From Azospirillum soli (GTDB taxonomy: Bacteria > Pseudomonadota > Alphaproteobacteria > Azospirillales > Azospirillaceae): 64,000 nt of DNA. Location of the stretch: contig NZ_JAGINQ010000008.1 in NCBI RefSeq assembly GCF_017876165.1, positions 1 through 64,000 on the forward strand, read 5' to 3'. The notes beneath the pieces were generated by a model. It did not search any database, was not told the origin of the DNA, and saw nothing but the letters and a program-made list of their open reading frames with translations. Every line of letters starts with the position of its first letter. Positions within the stretch are counted from its first letter, which is position 1. Both the position numbers and the translations under genes were made by a program. Positions 42,939 through 51,249 of this stretch are shown here, one piece after another.

Positions 42939-43133
42939 TCAACAGCAGCCGCGCGCGTTCTTCGGGTCGTAGCGGCGGTCCTGGCAGTAGCGGAAGAACT
43001 CCTCGTAGGTCATGACGGGTTCGTCCGGGTGGGTTTCGCGGCGGTGGGCGACGTAGGTGTCGTAGTCGGGAATGCCGACCATCAGCCGCGCCGTCCGCCG
43101 CATGGCGAGATAGAGATCCATCGCCTCACGCAT
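42939..43133 (-). CDS. YbdD/YjiX-family small protein, CstA partner
   Basis: A 64-residue protein with the DUF466 layout (LMVGIPDYDTYVAHRRETHP, then MTYEEFFRYCQDRRY) and a C-terminal Cys-Cys. Members are found next to CstA/BtsT-type pyruvate transporters and are needed for their transport activity. Its ATG at 43133 lies 8 nt inside the cstA stop region, so it is translationally coupled. The terminal CC pair is a familiar feature of this family. Confidence 0.88.
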   Translation of the reverse strand: MREAMDLYLAMRRTARLMVGIPDYDTYVAHRRETHPDEPVMTYEEFFRYCQDRRYDPKNARGCC

Positions 43134-45219
43134 GGCCCACCCCTCCGGACCGCGCCGGGGCGGCCGGGCCGGTGACCTCGTGCGCGGTGGCGCGCGGTTC
43201 GGCCGAGGCGCGGCGGATCCACAGGATGCCGAAGACCACCATCGCCAGCACCACGGCGATGAACAGGCCGCACAGGGTGGCGTCCACATAGTCGTTGACG
43301 ATGACGCGGCTCATCTCCGCCGCCGTCTTGGCGGGGGCCAGGACCTTGCCCTCGGCAAGCGCCGTGGAGAACAGGTCGGCGTGCGCCAGGAAGCCGATCT
43401 TGGGGTCGGGGTGGAACAGCTTCTGCCAGCCGGCGGTCAGCGTGCAGATCAGAAGCCAGATGGTCGGCAGGATGGTCACCCAGGCGCCGGTTTGCCGCTT
43501 CATCTTGAACAGCACCACCGTGCAGATGATCAGCGCGATGGCGGCCAGCATCTGGTTGGCGATGCCGAACAGCGGCCACAGCGTGTTGATGCCGCCCAGC
43601 GGATCGACCACGCCCTGGTAGAGGAAATAGCCCCAGGCGCCGACCGCCAGCGTGGTGGCGATCAGGTTGGCCGGCCAGCTTTGCGTCTGCTTCATGAAGG
43701 GGACGGCGGTGCCCAGCAGATCCTGGATCATGAAGCGCAGCACGCGCGTGCCGGCGTCCACCGTGGTCAGGATGAACAGCGCCTCGAACAGGATGGCGAA
43801 GTGATACCAGAAGGCCATCAGCGCCTGCCCGCCGATGGCCGCCGACAGGATGTGCGCCATGCCCACGGCCAGCGTCGGCGCGCCGCCCGCGCGGGACAGG
43901 ATGGTGGACTCGCCGACGTCGTGGGCGATCTGGGTCAGCGTGTCGGGCGTGATGGTGAAGCCCCAACTGCTGATGACCTGGGCGGCCTGCGCGGCGTCGG
44001 TCCCGATCAGGCCCGGCGGGCTGTTCATGGCGAAATAGACGCCCGGCTCCAGGATGCAGGCGGCGATCAGCGCCATGATGGCGACGAAGGCCTCCGTCAG
44101 CATGCCGCCGTAGCCGATCAGGCGCGCCTGCGTCTCGTTCTCCAGCATCTTCGGCGTGGTGCCGGACGAAATCAGGGAGTGGAAGCCCGACACGGCACCA
44201 CAGGCGATGGTGATGAACAGGAACGGGAACAGCGCGCCGGAGAAGACCGGGCCGGTGCCGTCGATGTACTGGGTGACGGCCGGCATCTTCAGGTCCGGCT
44301 GGACGAACATGATGCCGACGGCGAGGCCCAGGATGGCGCCGATCTTCAGGAAGGTGGACAGATAGTCGCGCGGGGCCAGCAGGAACCACACCGGCAGGAC
44401 CGAGGCGAAGAAGCCGTAGCCGATGATCATCAGCGCCAGCGCCGTGCCGGAATAGGTGAACAGCGGGGCGAGCGTCGGGCTCTCGCTCACCGTCTGGCCG
44501 AAGACGATGGCCGCCATCAGCAGGACGAAGCCGATGGCCGACATCTCCCCGATGCGGCCCGGCCGGATGTAGCGGCTGTAGACGCCCATGAACATGGCGA
44601 TGGGCAGCGTCGCGAAGACGGTGAAGGTGCCCCACGGGCTGCCGACCAGCGCCTTGACCACCACCAGCGCCAGAACGGCGACCAGGATGACCATGATCAG
44701 CAGCACGCCGATCATGGCGATGACGCCGGCGACCGGCCCCATCTCCATCCGCGCGATGTCGCCGAGCGAGCGGCCGTCGCGGCGGGTCGAGGCGAACAGG
44801 ACGACGAAGTCCTGCACCGCGCCCGCCAAAGCCACGCCGATCAGGATCCACAAGGTGCCCGGCAACCAACCCATCTGCGCCGCCAGCACCGGCCCGACCA
44901 GCGGCCCCGCCCCGGCGATGGCCGCGAAATGGTGGCCGAACAGCACGTACTTGTCTGTGGGCACGTAGTCGAGCCCGTCGTTGTAGCGCACCGCCGGGGT
45001 CACCCGGTCCGCCTCCAGCCGCAGCACGGAGTTGGCGATGTAGAGGCTGTAGAACCGGTAGGCGATCAGGAAGACGCAGACCGCCGCGATCACCAGCCAG
45101 ACGGCGTTGATCGTCTCCCCCCGGTTGAGCGCCACGAAGCCGGTGGTGCCCGCCAGCGCGGCGGTCACCAGCACCCATTTCAGCCCCGACCAAGCCTTGC
45201 TGCTCACCTTGCTGCCCAT
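43126..45219 (-). CDS. cstA: CstA-type pyruvate/peptide transporter
   Basis: A 697-residue membrane protein of the CstA family with about 16-18 helices, and the signature GHHFAAIAGAGPLVGPVLAAQ near residue 75. CstA-type carriers take up pyruvate or peptides during carbon starvation. The ATG at 45219 has GGGAGCG upstream. The gene is followed by the ybdD-like partner, then the nucleotidyltransferase and phosphoesterase genes, all on the minus strand. Confidence 0.93.
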   Translation of the reverse strand: MGSKVSSKAWSGLKWVLVTAALAGTTGFVALNRGETINAVWLVIAAVCVFLIAYRFYSLYIANSVLRLEADRVTPAVRYNDGLDYVPTDKYVLFGHHFAAIAGAGPLVGPVLAAQMGWLPGTLWILIGVALAGAVQDFVVLFASTRRDGRSLGDIARMEMGPVAGVIAMIGVLLIMVILVAVLALVVVKALVGSPWGTFTVFATLPIAMFMGVYSRYIRPGRIGEMSAIGFVLLMAAIVFGQTVSESPTLAPLFTYSGTALALMIIGYGFFASVLPVWFLLAPRDYLSTFLKIGAILGLAVGIMFVQPDLKMPAVTQYIDGTGPVFSGALFPFLFITIACGAVSGFHSLISSGTTPKMLENETQARLIGYGGMLTEAFVAIMALIAACILEPGVYFAMNSPPGLIGTDAAQAAQVISSWGFTITPDTLTQIAHDVGESTILSRAGGAPTLAVGMAHILSAAIGGQALMAFWYHFAILFEALFILTTVDAGTRVLRFMIQDLLGTAVPFMKQTQSWPANLIATTLAVGAWGYFLYQGVVDPLGGINTLWPLFGIANQMLAAIALIICTVVLFKMKRQTGAWVTILPTIWLLICTLTAGWQKLFHPDPKIGFLAHADLFSTALAEGKVLAPAKTAAEMSRVIVNDYVDATLCGLFIAVVLAMVVFGILWIRRASAEPRATAHEVTGPAAPARSGGVGHA

Positions 45220-45381
45220 GGCGAACGCTCCCGTTCACGTCTTCAGCCCTAAACAGCGCAAACGGCGAAAAAGGCACCGCGTTGGCTGGGAGAACGGCAA
45301 AAATCCGGACGAATGCCGGCCGGGAACCGTCAACGCCACCGGACCGTTGGTGGAAGGGATCGCTGTTGGGGAGGCTTCGCG

Positions 45382-45921
45382 ATGAATCGAGAAGGGTGGA
45401 TCACGGCGGCGCTGGTGGCCGCCGGGATGTCCGTTTGGGGGGCGGCGCCCGCGTCCGCGCAGTCTTGCGCCGATCTGGTGGAACGCTTCGCCGCCGACCA
45501 CAGCCTGTCCACCAGCCCGCCGCCGACGGCGGTCCCCTCGACGCCGGGTTCTGCCGGTTCGACGGCCGAGAACGGCGGCGGTAAGGGGGCCGCGTCGTCC
45601 GAAAAGCTGGCCCAGTCGGGCGGGGTCGTGACACCGCCCGCCGTCGGCGACACGGCGGTGATCGAGCCGCCGCGCGCCGGCTCCAGCAACATGCCGACCG
45701 CCCCGGCGGTCCGGCCCGACGCCGGGCCGGGGACGAGCGGTTCGACCGGCGACGCCATGGCCCCGGCGGCGCAGAACGCGCAGATGGAGGCGCTCGTCAC
45801 CGCCGCGCGCACGGCGGCCAAGAACGGGGACGAGGCGCGGTGCATGGAAAGCCTGTCGCAGGCCCGCCGCCTGTCGCAGACCGCGCCCGGTGGAACGGGC
45901 GGCTCGGGCGGGGGTGGCTGA
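45382..45921 (+). CDS. Exported Pro/Ser/Gly-rich protein, 179 residues
   Basis: A signal peptide (residues 1-27, cleavage after APASA) is followed by a low-complexity Pro, Ser, Ala and Gly-rich chain and a short helical region near the C-terminus (MEALVTAARTAAKNGDEARC). It has two or three cysteines. I do not recognise a domain. The ATG has GGGGAGGCTTCGCG upstream. Divergent from cstA. A periplasmic or surface protein is likely. Confidence 0.65.
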   Translation: MNREGWITAALVAAGMSVWGAAPASAQSCADLVERFAADHSLSTSPPPTAVPSTPGSAGSTAENGGGKGAASSEKLAQSGGVVTPPAVGDTAVIEPPRAGSSNMPTAPAVRPDAGPGTSGSTGDAMAPAAQNAQMEALVTAARTAAKNGDEARCMESLSQARRLSQTAPGGTGGSGGGG

Positions 45922-45923
45922 GA

Positions 45924-46109
45924 ATGGTGGGTGAAATGGTGAATTTCGGCCCCCATCCGCCGTCGCCCCACGTTCCGGAGCAGCCGCCCCCTCCGATTGT
46001 TCCCGAGGTGCCGGACGACCCGTCCCGGCCGCCCATCGACGAACCGCCGGACGCCATTCCCGTGCCGCCGGTGGACCCGCCTCCGGCGCCGGAACGGTTG
46101 GCTTCCTGA
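45924..46109 (+). CDS. Proline-rich small protein, 61 residues
   Basis: A 61-codon frame starting 2 bp after the previous stop. The product is very proline-rich (PHVPEQPPPPIVPEVPDDPS and a similar acidic stretch), with no cysteine and no membrane helix. It may be translationally coupled to the gene before it. Low-complexity GC-rich frames can be spurious, so it is a tentative call. Confidence 0.4.
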   Translation: MVGEMVNFGPHPPSPHVPEQPPPPIVPEVPDDPSRPPIDEPPDAIPVPPVDPPPAPERLAS

Positions 46110-46247
46110 ACGATCTTTGGGATACGGACGGGCGGGTGCGATTCCGCCCGTCTGCGGTCTTGTCATTCGGTGCGGAACGGGCGATGTGTGGGGATGCGCC
46201 GGCGGGCACGCCGGTGCCTCAGTTGCTTTTGGAGTTCAGTGGGTCCC

Positions 46248-47051
46248 ATGCACCGTTCACCGCCGCGCCAGCACGTCTACCGCCAGCCCGTCGTCCTCGG
46301 CACTCAGGTTCAGGCCACCGTCAAGTGGTACGATCCCACCCGGGGGTTCGGCTTCGTCAAGTTCGAGGACGGCCAGCCCGACGCCCTCATCCCCGCCGCC
46401 ATCGTCGCGACGGCCGGTCATGAAGCCCTGCCCGACGGCGCGACCGTCGTCGTGGACGTGGTCGAGGGGCGCAAGGGCAATCAGGTCAGCGCCCTGCATT
46501 CGGTCGATACCTCCACCGCCGCTCCCGCCCGTCCGCCGCGCCCGCAGGGCGACCGCGGGTATGGGGATCGCGGTGGGTATGGCGATCGGGGCGGGGACCG
46601 GGGCGGCAACCGTGGTTTCGGTGACCGCGACCGGGGCTATGGTGAGCGCAGCTTCGGCGACCGCAACTCCGGTGATCGGGGTGGCGAGCGCGGCGGCTTC
46701 GGCGGTCGCGAGCGGAGCTTTGGTGATCGTGGCGGAGACCGGGGCGGTGATCGCGGCGGCTTCGGCAATCGGGGCGGTGACCGTGGTGGCGACCGTGGTG
46801 GGCCGCGCCGGTCCTTCGACCGTTCCTCCGAGGGCGGCCCGACCCAGCAGGTCGAGGGCACCGTGAAGTGGTTCAACACCACCAAGGGCTTCGGCTTCAT
46901 CGCGCCGGACAACGGCGGCCAGGACGTGTTCGTGCACGTCAAGGCGGTCGAGCGCTCCGGCTTGCCGGGCCTGAACGACGGTCAGCGCGTGCGCATCACC
47001 GTCCGCCAGGGCCAGAAGGGTCCCGAGGCCGTGTCGGTCGAAGGGACGTAA
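46248..47051 (+). CDS. Double cold-shock-domain protein with Gly/Arg/Asp-rich linker
   Basis: A 267-residue protein with two cold-shock domains, at about 20-90 (ATVKWYDPTRGFGFVKFEDG) and 200-266 (GTVKWFNTTKGFGFIAPDNG). Both keep the RNP1-like KGFGF/RGFGF core that binds single-stranded RNA or DNA. Between them lies about 100 residues of GDRGG, GDRGYG and GERSFG units, an RGG-box-like disordered linker. Bacterial CSD proteins act as RNA chaperones. The ATG at 46248 is a guess: GGAG lies about 17 nt before it. The linker is encoded by many near-identical GGCGATCGGGGC-type units, which may vary between strains. Confidence 0.88.
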   Translation: MHRSPPRQHVYRQPVVLGTQVQATVKWYDPTRGFGFVKFEDGQPDALIPAAIVATAGHEALPDGATVVVDVVEGRKGNQVSALHSVDTSTAAPARPPRPQGDRGYGDRGGYGDRGGDRGGNRGFGDRDRGYGERSFGDRNSGDRGGERGGFGGRERSFGDRGGDRGGDRGGFGNRGGDRGGDRGGPRRSFDRSSEGGPTQQVEGTVKWFNTTKGFGFIAPDNGGQDVFVHVKAVERSGLPGLNDGQRVRITVRQGQKGPEAVSVEGT

Positions 47052-47064
47052 GGCGCAGAGGACG

Positions 47065-47089
47065 GGTGCCCCCTCGGGAAGGGGGCACC
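47065..47089 (+). terminator. Terminator hairpin between the cold-shock and DUF2934 genes
   Basis: GGTGCCCCCT (47065-47074) pairs exactly with AGGGGGCACC (47080-47089) around a 5-nt loop, followed by GTTTG. It lies between two convergent genes and can end both transcripts. Confidence 0.75.
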
Positions 47090-47096
47090 GTTTGCG

Positions 47097-47408
47097 CTAC
47101 GTCCGCGTCCCCGCCCAGCCGGTTTCCGACACCGTCACGGGATCGGCGGACGGACGGCGGTGCATCTCCTTGCTCTCGGCGTTGACGCCACGCAGATGCT
47201 CGGCGGCTTCGCGGAGCGCGCGCTCGCTGGCGTTGTCGGGCACTTGGAGCCCGGCGTCGGGGCCAAGGGCCGCGTCCTCCTCGGCGATCTCGCGGGTCGC
47301 CTGGTCCCAATGCTGGAGGTGCCGGCCCTCGGGACGGCCCTCGCGGTCCCAGATGGCGTGGGCGCGCTCGCGGATGCGCGGATCGTCGCTGCCGGTGATG
47401 TGTTCCAT
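47097..47408 (-). CDS. DUF2934-domain protein, 103 residues
   Basis: A small acidic protein with the DUF2934 motif near its N-terminus (PRIRERAHAIWDREGRPEGR), common in soil alphaproteobacteria and often found beside stress genes. The remainder is charged and helical. It follows the CBS gene after 12 bp. Its role is unknown; a stress-related function is only suggested by its neighbours. The ATG has GGAGGCATCCC upstream. Confidence 0.8.
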   Translation of the reverse strand: MEHITGSDDPRIRERAHAIWDREGRPEGRHLQHWDQATREIAEEDAALGPDAGLQVPDNASERALREAAEHLRGVNAESKEMHRRPSADPVTVSETGWAGTRT

Positions 47409-47420
47409 GGGATGCCTCCT

Positions 47421-47855
47421 TCAGCCACGGTCGGGTTCGGACGGCGAGGAGATCTGCTCCAGGGCCGAACCGGCGGCGCGGTCGTCCTTGGCGTCGGTGG
47501 CGAGATCGCCCAGCGACACGATGCCGACCAGCCTCTCGTCGCGGTCGACGACGGGCACGCGGCGGATCTGCTGGTCGCCCATCAAGCGGGCGACGTCGTT
47601 GACGGGGTCGTCCTCGTAGCAGAAGCGCGGCTCGGTGGTCATGACCTCCGACACCTTGCACTGGTCCGGCGCCATGCCTGCCGAGGTGGCGCGCACGGTG
47701 ATGTCGCGGTCGGTGATCATGCCCAGCAGCTTCGCCCCGTCGCACACCGGCAGGACGCCGACGTTCAGCTGGTCCATCAGCTGGGCCGCCTTGCGGATCG
47801 TGTCGTTCGGCCCGACGACCTGAACGTCGCGGGTCATGATGTCGCGGATGGTCAT
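47421..47855 (-). CDS. Two-CBS-domain protein
   Basis: A 144-residue protein made almost only of a Bateman pair (MTIRDIMTRDVQVVGPNDTI, then GMITDRDITVRAT, and VSEVMTTEP..IRRVPVVDRDERLVGIVSLGD). CBS pairs bind adenosyl ligands such as AMP, ATP or SAM and act as sensors. The ATG at 47855 has AAGGAAGG upstream. It forms an operon with the DUF2934 gene and stands divergent from the P-loop kinase gene. Confidence 0.88.
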   Translation of the reverse strand: MTIRDIMTRDVQVVGPNDTIRKAAQLMDQLNVGVLPVCDGAKLLGMITDRDITVRATSAGMAPDQCKVSEVMTTEPRFCYEDDPVNDVARLMGDQQIRRVPVVDRDERLVGIVSLGDLATDAKDDRAAGSALEQISSPSEPDRG

Positions 47856-47950
47856 GGGAAAGAGCCTTCCTTCGCCCGAAAGTGGTTTGTTTCCGCCACC
47901 GTCAACAGCCGGCGGACGGTGGCGTGCCACAACCCTGCGGAGGTAGCGCC

Positions 47951-48436
47951 TTGCCGACCGCTTACGTGCTGATGGGCCCGCCGGGTAGCGGCAAGACGAC
48001 GTGGCGCAACGCCTTCCTGGCGGAGCGCGCCGGCCGGGCGGTCGCCGTCAGCCGCGACGACGTGGTGGAGGATTTCGCCGCTGCCAACGGGCTGAGCTAC
48101 CGCGAGGCGTGGCGGGCCTTCGCCAAGCCCATCGACAAGGAATACCGACGGCGTCTGACGGACGCCTTCACCCACGGGCTGGATGTGGTCGTGGACGCCA
48201 CCAACGTCACGGCGAAGGCGCGCAGGCGCATCCTGTCCCGCGTGCCGGAGGGGTGGGAGCGGGTGGCCGTGCTGTTCGACGCGCCGGACGCGGAGCTGGA
48301 GCGCCGCCTGCGGGAACGCGCGGCGGCCGGCGGCACGCGGGTGCCGCTGTGGATCATCGCCACCATGCGCAAGGACTGGGTCCCGCCCGAACCCGGCGAG
48401 TTCGACCGGGTGCTGACGGTCGGTCCGTCCGCCTAA
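47951..48436 (+). CDS. Small P-loop kinase of the zeta/polynucleotide-kinase type
   Basis: A 161-residue ATPase with Walker A GPPGSGKTTW (residues 9-18) and a VSRDDVVEDF segment that suits a phospho-acceptor loop, then WRAFAKPIDKEYRR and VVDATNVTAKARRRIL. It resembles AAA_33 and zeta-toxin-like kinases of the polynucleotide or nucleoside kinase group. A toxin role is not supported, because no small antitoxin gene precedes it. The start is a TTG at 47951, 6 nt after GGAGGT; the longer frame has no ribosome site. It overlaps by 4 nt the end of the convergent DUF2249 gene. Confidence 0.72.
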   Translation: MPTAYVLMGPPGSGKTTWRNAFLAERAGRAVAVSRDDVVEDFAAANGLSYREAWRAFAKPIDKEYRRRLTDAFTHGLDVVVDATNVTAKARRRILSRVPEGWERVAVLFDAPDAELERRLRERAAAGGTRVPLWIIATMRKDWVPPEPGEFDRVLTVGPSA

Positions 48437-49242
48437 TCGGCGCGGGGCCGCAGGATCAGGCGGAACTCGTCGCCGTGGTTCTGCTTGGCGACGCAGTCCC
48501 AGCCGCGCTGCTCCAGCTCCGCGTAGAGCGGCACCGGATCGCGGTCGAAATGCGCCATGATGGCCGGAGCCTCGCCGGATTCGACAAGGCGAAGCACGGC
48601 GTTCAGCGGTCCCGGCGGCATCATGCCGCGCACGTCGATGTGCACGACGTTGCCCTCGCGCCAGATCGCGCCGGGCTTGGGCAGGGGCGGCGGCAGGACG
48701 GTCCCGCCGTCCATGCGGCGGAAGCAGATGCGCCAGTGCCCCGGCCCCACCGGGCGCCCGACCGAGGTGAAGCCCTTGCCGGCCAGCACGCGGCGCAGCG
48801 GGGCGGGGTCGAAGGGGGCATCGACGACCAGGAAGCCGTTCGGCGGCACCTCCGGCACCCGCGCCATGATGTCGGCGAAGGGGTCGCGGCCCGAGGCCAG
48901 GATCGGCCGCACGTCGAGGTGGACGGCCCCGCTCTCCTCCGCCTGGGTGAACCAGTCGTTCGGGCCGGCACCGCAGGGGGCGGGCTTCGGGGGCGGAGCC
49001 GCCTTGGGCGCCTCGGCGGCGGCCCCGCTCAGCACGGCGGTGAAGCGGTCGAGCGGCACGCCGGCCATGCGCGCGGCCTCGGCAACGCGCAGGCGGGCGG
49101 GAACGGCGTCCTGCCCGATCAGGTCGGCCAGCGCGCTGTCGGGGCCGAGCAGATCCAGAAGCCGCGCGCGCGCGGACTCGTCGTCGCGCAGGACCTTCAG
49201 AAGGGACGCGTTGGAAGCGATGGGCCCAGGAGCAATGGACAT
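48433..49242 (-). CDS. DUF2249-domain protein, NnrU-associated
   Basis: A 269-residue protein. An N-terminal helical part (SLLKVLRDDESARARLLDLL, DUF1858-like) is followed by two DUF2249 units: HLDVRPILASGRDPFADIM at about 150, and VHIDVRGMMPPGPLNAVL near 205. DUF2249 proteins resemble the sulfurtransferase TusA fold and are often found with nitrite/nitric oxide reductase genes. It starts 7 bp after NnrU. A role in electron or sulfur delivery to a nitrogen-oxide enzyme is inferred from this context alone. Confidence 0.75.
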   Translation of the reverse strand: MSIAPGPIASNASLLKVLRDDESARARLLDLLGPDSALADLIGQDAVPARLRVAEAARMAGVPLDRFTAVLSGAAAEAPKAAPPPKPAPCGAGPNDWFTQAEESGAVHLDVRPILASGRDPFADIMARVPEVPPNGFLVVDAPFDPAPLRRVLAGKGFTSVGRPVGPGHWRICFRRMDGGTVLPPPLPKPGAIWREGNVVHIDVRGMMPPGPLNAVLRLVESGEAPAIMAHFDRDPVPLYAELEQRGWDCVAKQNHGDEFRLILRPRAD

Positions 49243-49249
49243 GACGGCC

Positions 49250-49915
49250 TCACAGCCAATAGAGGGGACTGACCCCGAACAGCCAGGGGTGGATGATGAG
49301 CATGGCGGCATAGGCGGCCACGGTCCCCAGCGCACGCCCCCAGCCGATCTCGGACCACACAAGGCGCTGGCGCCCGGCCAGGACGGCGGCGAAGGGAAGG
49401 GCGGAGGTCTCGGCCCGGAAGGTCTGGCCGGCATCGGTGCGGCGCAGGACCCAGTCGTTCTTGATCATAGCGAACAGGGCGATGGCGGCCATGGTGACGA
49501 ACAGCACCACCCGCCGCCCGTCGCCGGTCGCCTGGAGGTGCAGCAGCGCCCACAGCAGAAGCCCCATGCTGCCGGGAAAGCGGGTGATCCGGTAGATGCC
49601 GGCCGGCGGGTTGGGCCGGTCGTGCTCCCCGAACTTGGTGGTGATGCGGGCGAGGATCAGCAGGAAAGCCAGCGGCATCAGCGCGACGACCAGCGGAGCC
49701 GCCCAGCCGGCGGGGATGAACAGCGGCATGCCGCCCCCGGCCTCGCGGTAGGCGTAGACGAACAGGGCGAGGGTCGCCAGCGAACCGAGGGAATGCAGGG
49801 CGACGAAGCCCGGCCGCCCCAGCCGCGCGATCAGCGCCGGCCGCACCCCCGGCCAGGACGGCGCGGCGTGGCTGACGAACAGAAGCAGGGCGGCGAAGGT
49901 GAGCGTGCTGGTCAT
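49250..49915 (-). CDS. nnrU: NnrU-family membrane protein
   Basis: A 221-residue protein with about six membrane helices and the NnrU layout (LFVSHAAPSWPGVRPALIAR, then ITRFPGSMGLLLWALLH and MIKNDWVLRRTD). NnrU is needed for nitric oxide metabolism and denitrification in Rhodobacter. A near-perfect FNR/NNR box lies 35-50 bp upstream of the ATG. Alternative GTG start at 49930 is possible; neither has a strong ribosome site. Confidence 0.87.
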   Translation of the reverse strand: MTSTLTFAALLLFVSHAAPSWPGVRPALIARLGRPGFVALHSLGSLATLALFVYAYREAGGGMPLFIPAGWAAPLVVALMPLAFLLILARITTKFGEHDRPNPPAGIYRITRFPGSMGLLLWALLHLQATGDGRRVVLFVTMAAIALFAMIKNDWVLRRTDAGQTFRAETSALPFAAVLAGRQRLVWSEIGWGRALGTVAAYAAMLIIHPWLFGVSPLYWL

Positions 49916-49949
49916 GGGGAGAGAAAACACCGGATCGCGAACCGTTAGC

Positions 49950-49965
49950 CTTGATGACAGTCAAG
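49950..49965. promoter_or_regulatory. FNR/NNR-type box before nnrU
   Basis: TTGATGACAGTCAA (49951-49964) matches the FNR/DNR consensus TTGAT-N4-ATCAA except for one base. With flanking C and G it forms CTTGA-N6-TCAAG, a perfect inverted repeat. It lies between the divergent nnrU and DedA genes, 35 bp from the nnrU ATG. Confidence 0.75.
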
Positions 49966-50066
49966 AGGTCGGGGGAGCAAGCACGGCGGACGGCTTTTCT
50001 CAAGCGGGCGGCTTTTCTCAGGCGGACGCGGAACGGATCGGGGGCGGGGACGGTTCCAGATGCGAC

Positions 50067-50687
50067 ATGACCGAATGGATCATCGCCACCGTCCAACAAC
50101 TCGGCTACGTCGGCATCTTCCTGATGCTGATCCTGGCCCGCGTGCTGCCCCCCGTCCCGGCGGAGACGGTGATCCCGCTGGCCGGGATGGGGGCGGCGAA
50201 CGGCGACTTCAACCTGCTGCTGGTGGCGCTGGCCGGCGGGCTGGGCTCGGCGGTGGGGGAGATGGTCTGGTACCTGCCCGCCCATCTGCTGGGCCGCGAG
50301 CGGTTCGAGGCGTTCCTGCGCCGCTACGGCCACTGGCTGACCGTGCGGCCGGAGCAGGTGCATCAGGCGACCGAGTGGTTCGCCCGGCGCGGCGGCATCG
50401 CCGTGATGCTGTGCCAGCCCTTGCCGGGGCTGCGCACACTGATTTCCATTCCGGCGGGGGCCTGCGGGCTGCGGCTGCCGGTGTTCCTGGCCTATTCCGC
50501 GACGGGTTCGACCCTGTGGGTGCTGGTGCTGGCGACCACCGGCTATCTGGTGCGCACCGGCTTTCCGGAGCTGGCGAACTACATGGTGCCGGGTGCCCTG
50601 CTGCTGTTCGCGACGCTGCTGTTCCTGTACGTGATCCGGCTGGTGCGGCACCGGCGCAGCACGCGCCTGTCGCGCTCCGAGAGCTGA
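50067..50687 (+). CDS. DedA-family membrane protein
   Basis: A 206-residue membrane protein of the DedA/VTT type. The conserved glycine-rich region (ETVIPLAGMGAANGDFNLLL), the GEMVWYLPAHLLGRERFE segment and a region with Arg-Thr (GLRTLISIPAG) are in the expected order. DedA proteins keep membrane lipid or proton-motive balance. It stands divergent from nnrU but has no link to denitrification beyond the shared gap. Confidence 0.87.
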   Translation: MTEWIIATVQQLGYVGIFLMLILARVLPPVPAETVIPLAGMGAANGDFNLLLVALAGGLGSAVGEMVWYLPAHLLGRERFEAFLRRYGHWLTVRPEQVHQATEWFARRGGIAVMLCQPLPGLRTLISIPAGACGLRLPVFLAYSATGSTLWVLVLATTGYLVRTGFPELANYMVPGALLLFATLLFLYVIRLVRHRRSTRLSRSES

Positions 50688-50781
50688 GCCGCGCGAATCC
50701 CAGGAACTTTCGCGGCAGGCGGCCGTTGCTGCGGCGGATATCCGAACGGCCATACACGTTCGTCCAGCAGGAAGCCGAACC

Positions 50782-51249
50782 ATGAACCGGAAACGCTTAA
50801 CGTCCCTGGGATGGCGCGCCGCCGCCGTCCTGTCGGCGTCGCTTGGGCTTGCCGCGTGCGCCAGCGACGTCCCCCCGCCCACGGCGCAGCTCGGCGCCTC
50901 CAGCCAGGCGATCCTGACCGCCGAACGGGCCGGCGCCCTTCAGTACGCGCCGACCGAGTACCAGTCCGCGCGCGAGAAGCTGGCCGCTGCCGACGCCGCC
51001 ATGCGCGCCGACGAGCGCACCCGCGCCCGCCGCCTCGCCGAGGAAGCGCAGGTCGAGGCCGAACTCGCCACCGTGCGCTCCCAGCGGGCCAACGCCCAGC
51101 AGGCGGCGAGCGCGGTGCGCAGCACGGCCGTCCCCGTCGCGCCCTATCCGAACGCGCCTACCACCTCGGCCACCGCGCCGCTGCTGCCGCCGGTGAACAG
51201 CGGCAACACGAGCTGGAACAGCCCGCGCACGCTGGAGGGAACGCCATGA
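50782..51249 (+). CDS. Lipoprotein with DUF4398-like helical region
   Basis: A 155-residue lipoprotein; the lipobox is LAAC at residues 23-26. The mature chain has a helical, alanine/arginine-rich section (ARRLAEEAQVEAELATVRSQ) resembling DUF4398, then a proline-rich tail. It overlaps the OmpA-like gene by 4 nt (ATGA), so the two lipoproteins probably work together in the periplasm or outer membrane. Confidence 0.82.
   Translation: MNRKRLTSLGWRAAAVLSASLGLAACASDVPPPTAQLGASSQAILTAERAGALQYAPTEYQSAREKLAAADAAMRADERTRARRLAEEAQVEAELATVRSQRANAQQAASAVRSTAVPVAPYPNAPTTSATAPLLPPVNSGNTSWNSPRTLEGTP

Noticed and set aside
43132..45252. 706-residue plus-strand frame opposite cstA
   Set aside because: Antisense shadow rich in Gly/Arg/Asp/Gln without any recognisable motif.
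46550..46810. Possible CRISPR-like or tandem repeat array
   Set aside because: The repeats are short GGNGATCGNGGCGG coding units of the GDRGG linker, with no constant spacers; they belong to the cold-shock gene.
47951..48436. Zeta-toxin/antitoxin pair
   Set aside because: The kinase fold is shared, but no epsilon-type antitoxin frame precedes it, and the divergent neighbour is a CBS protein.
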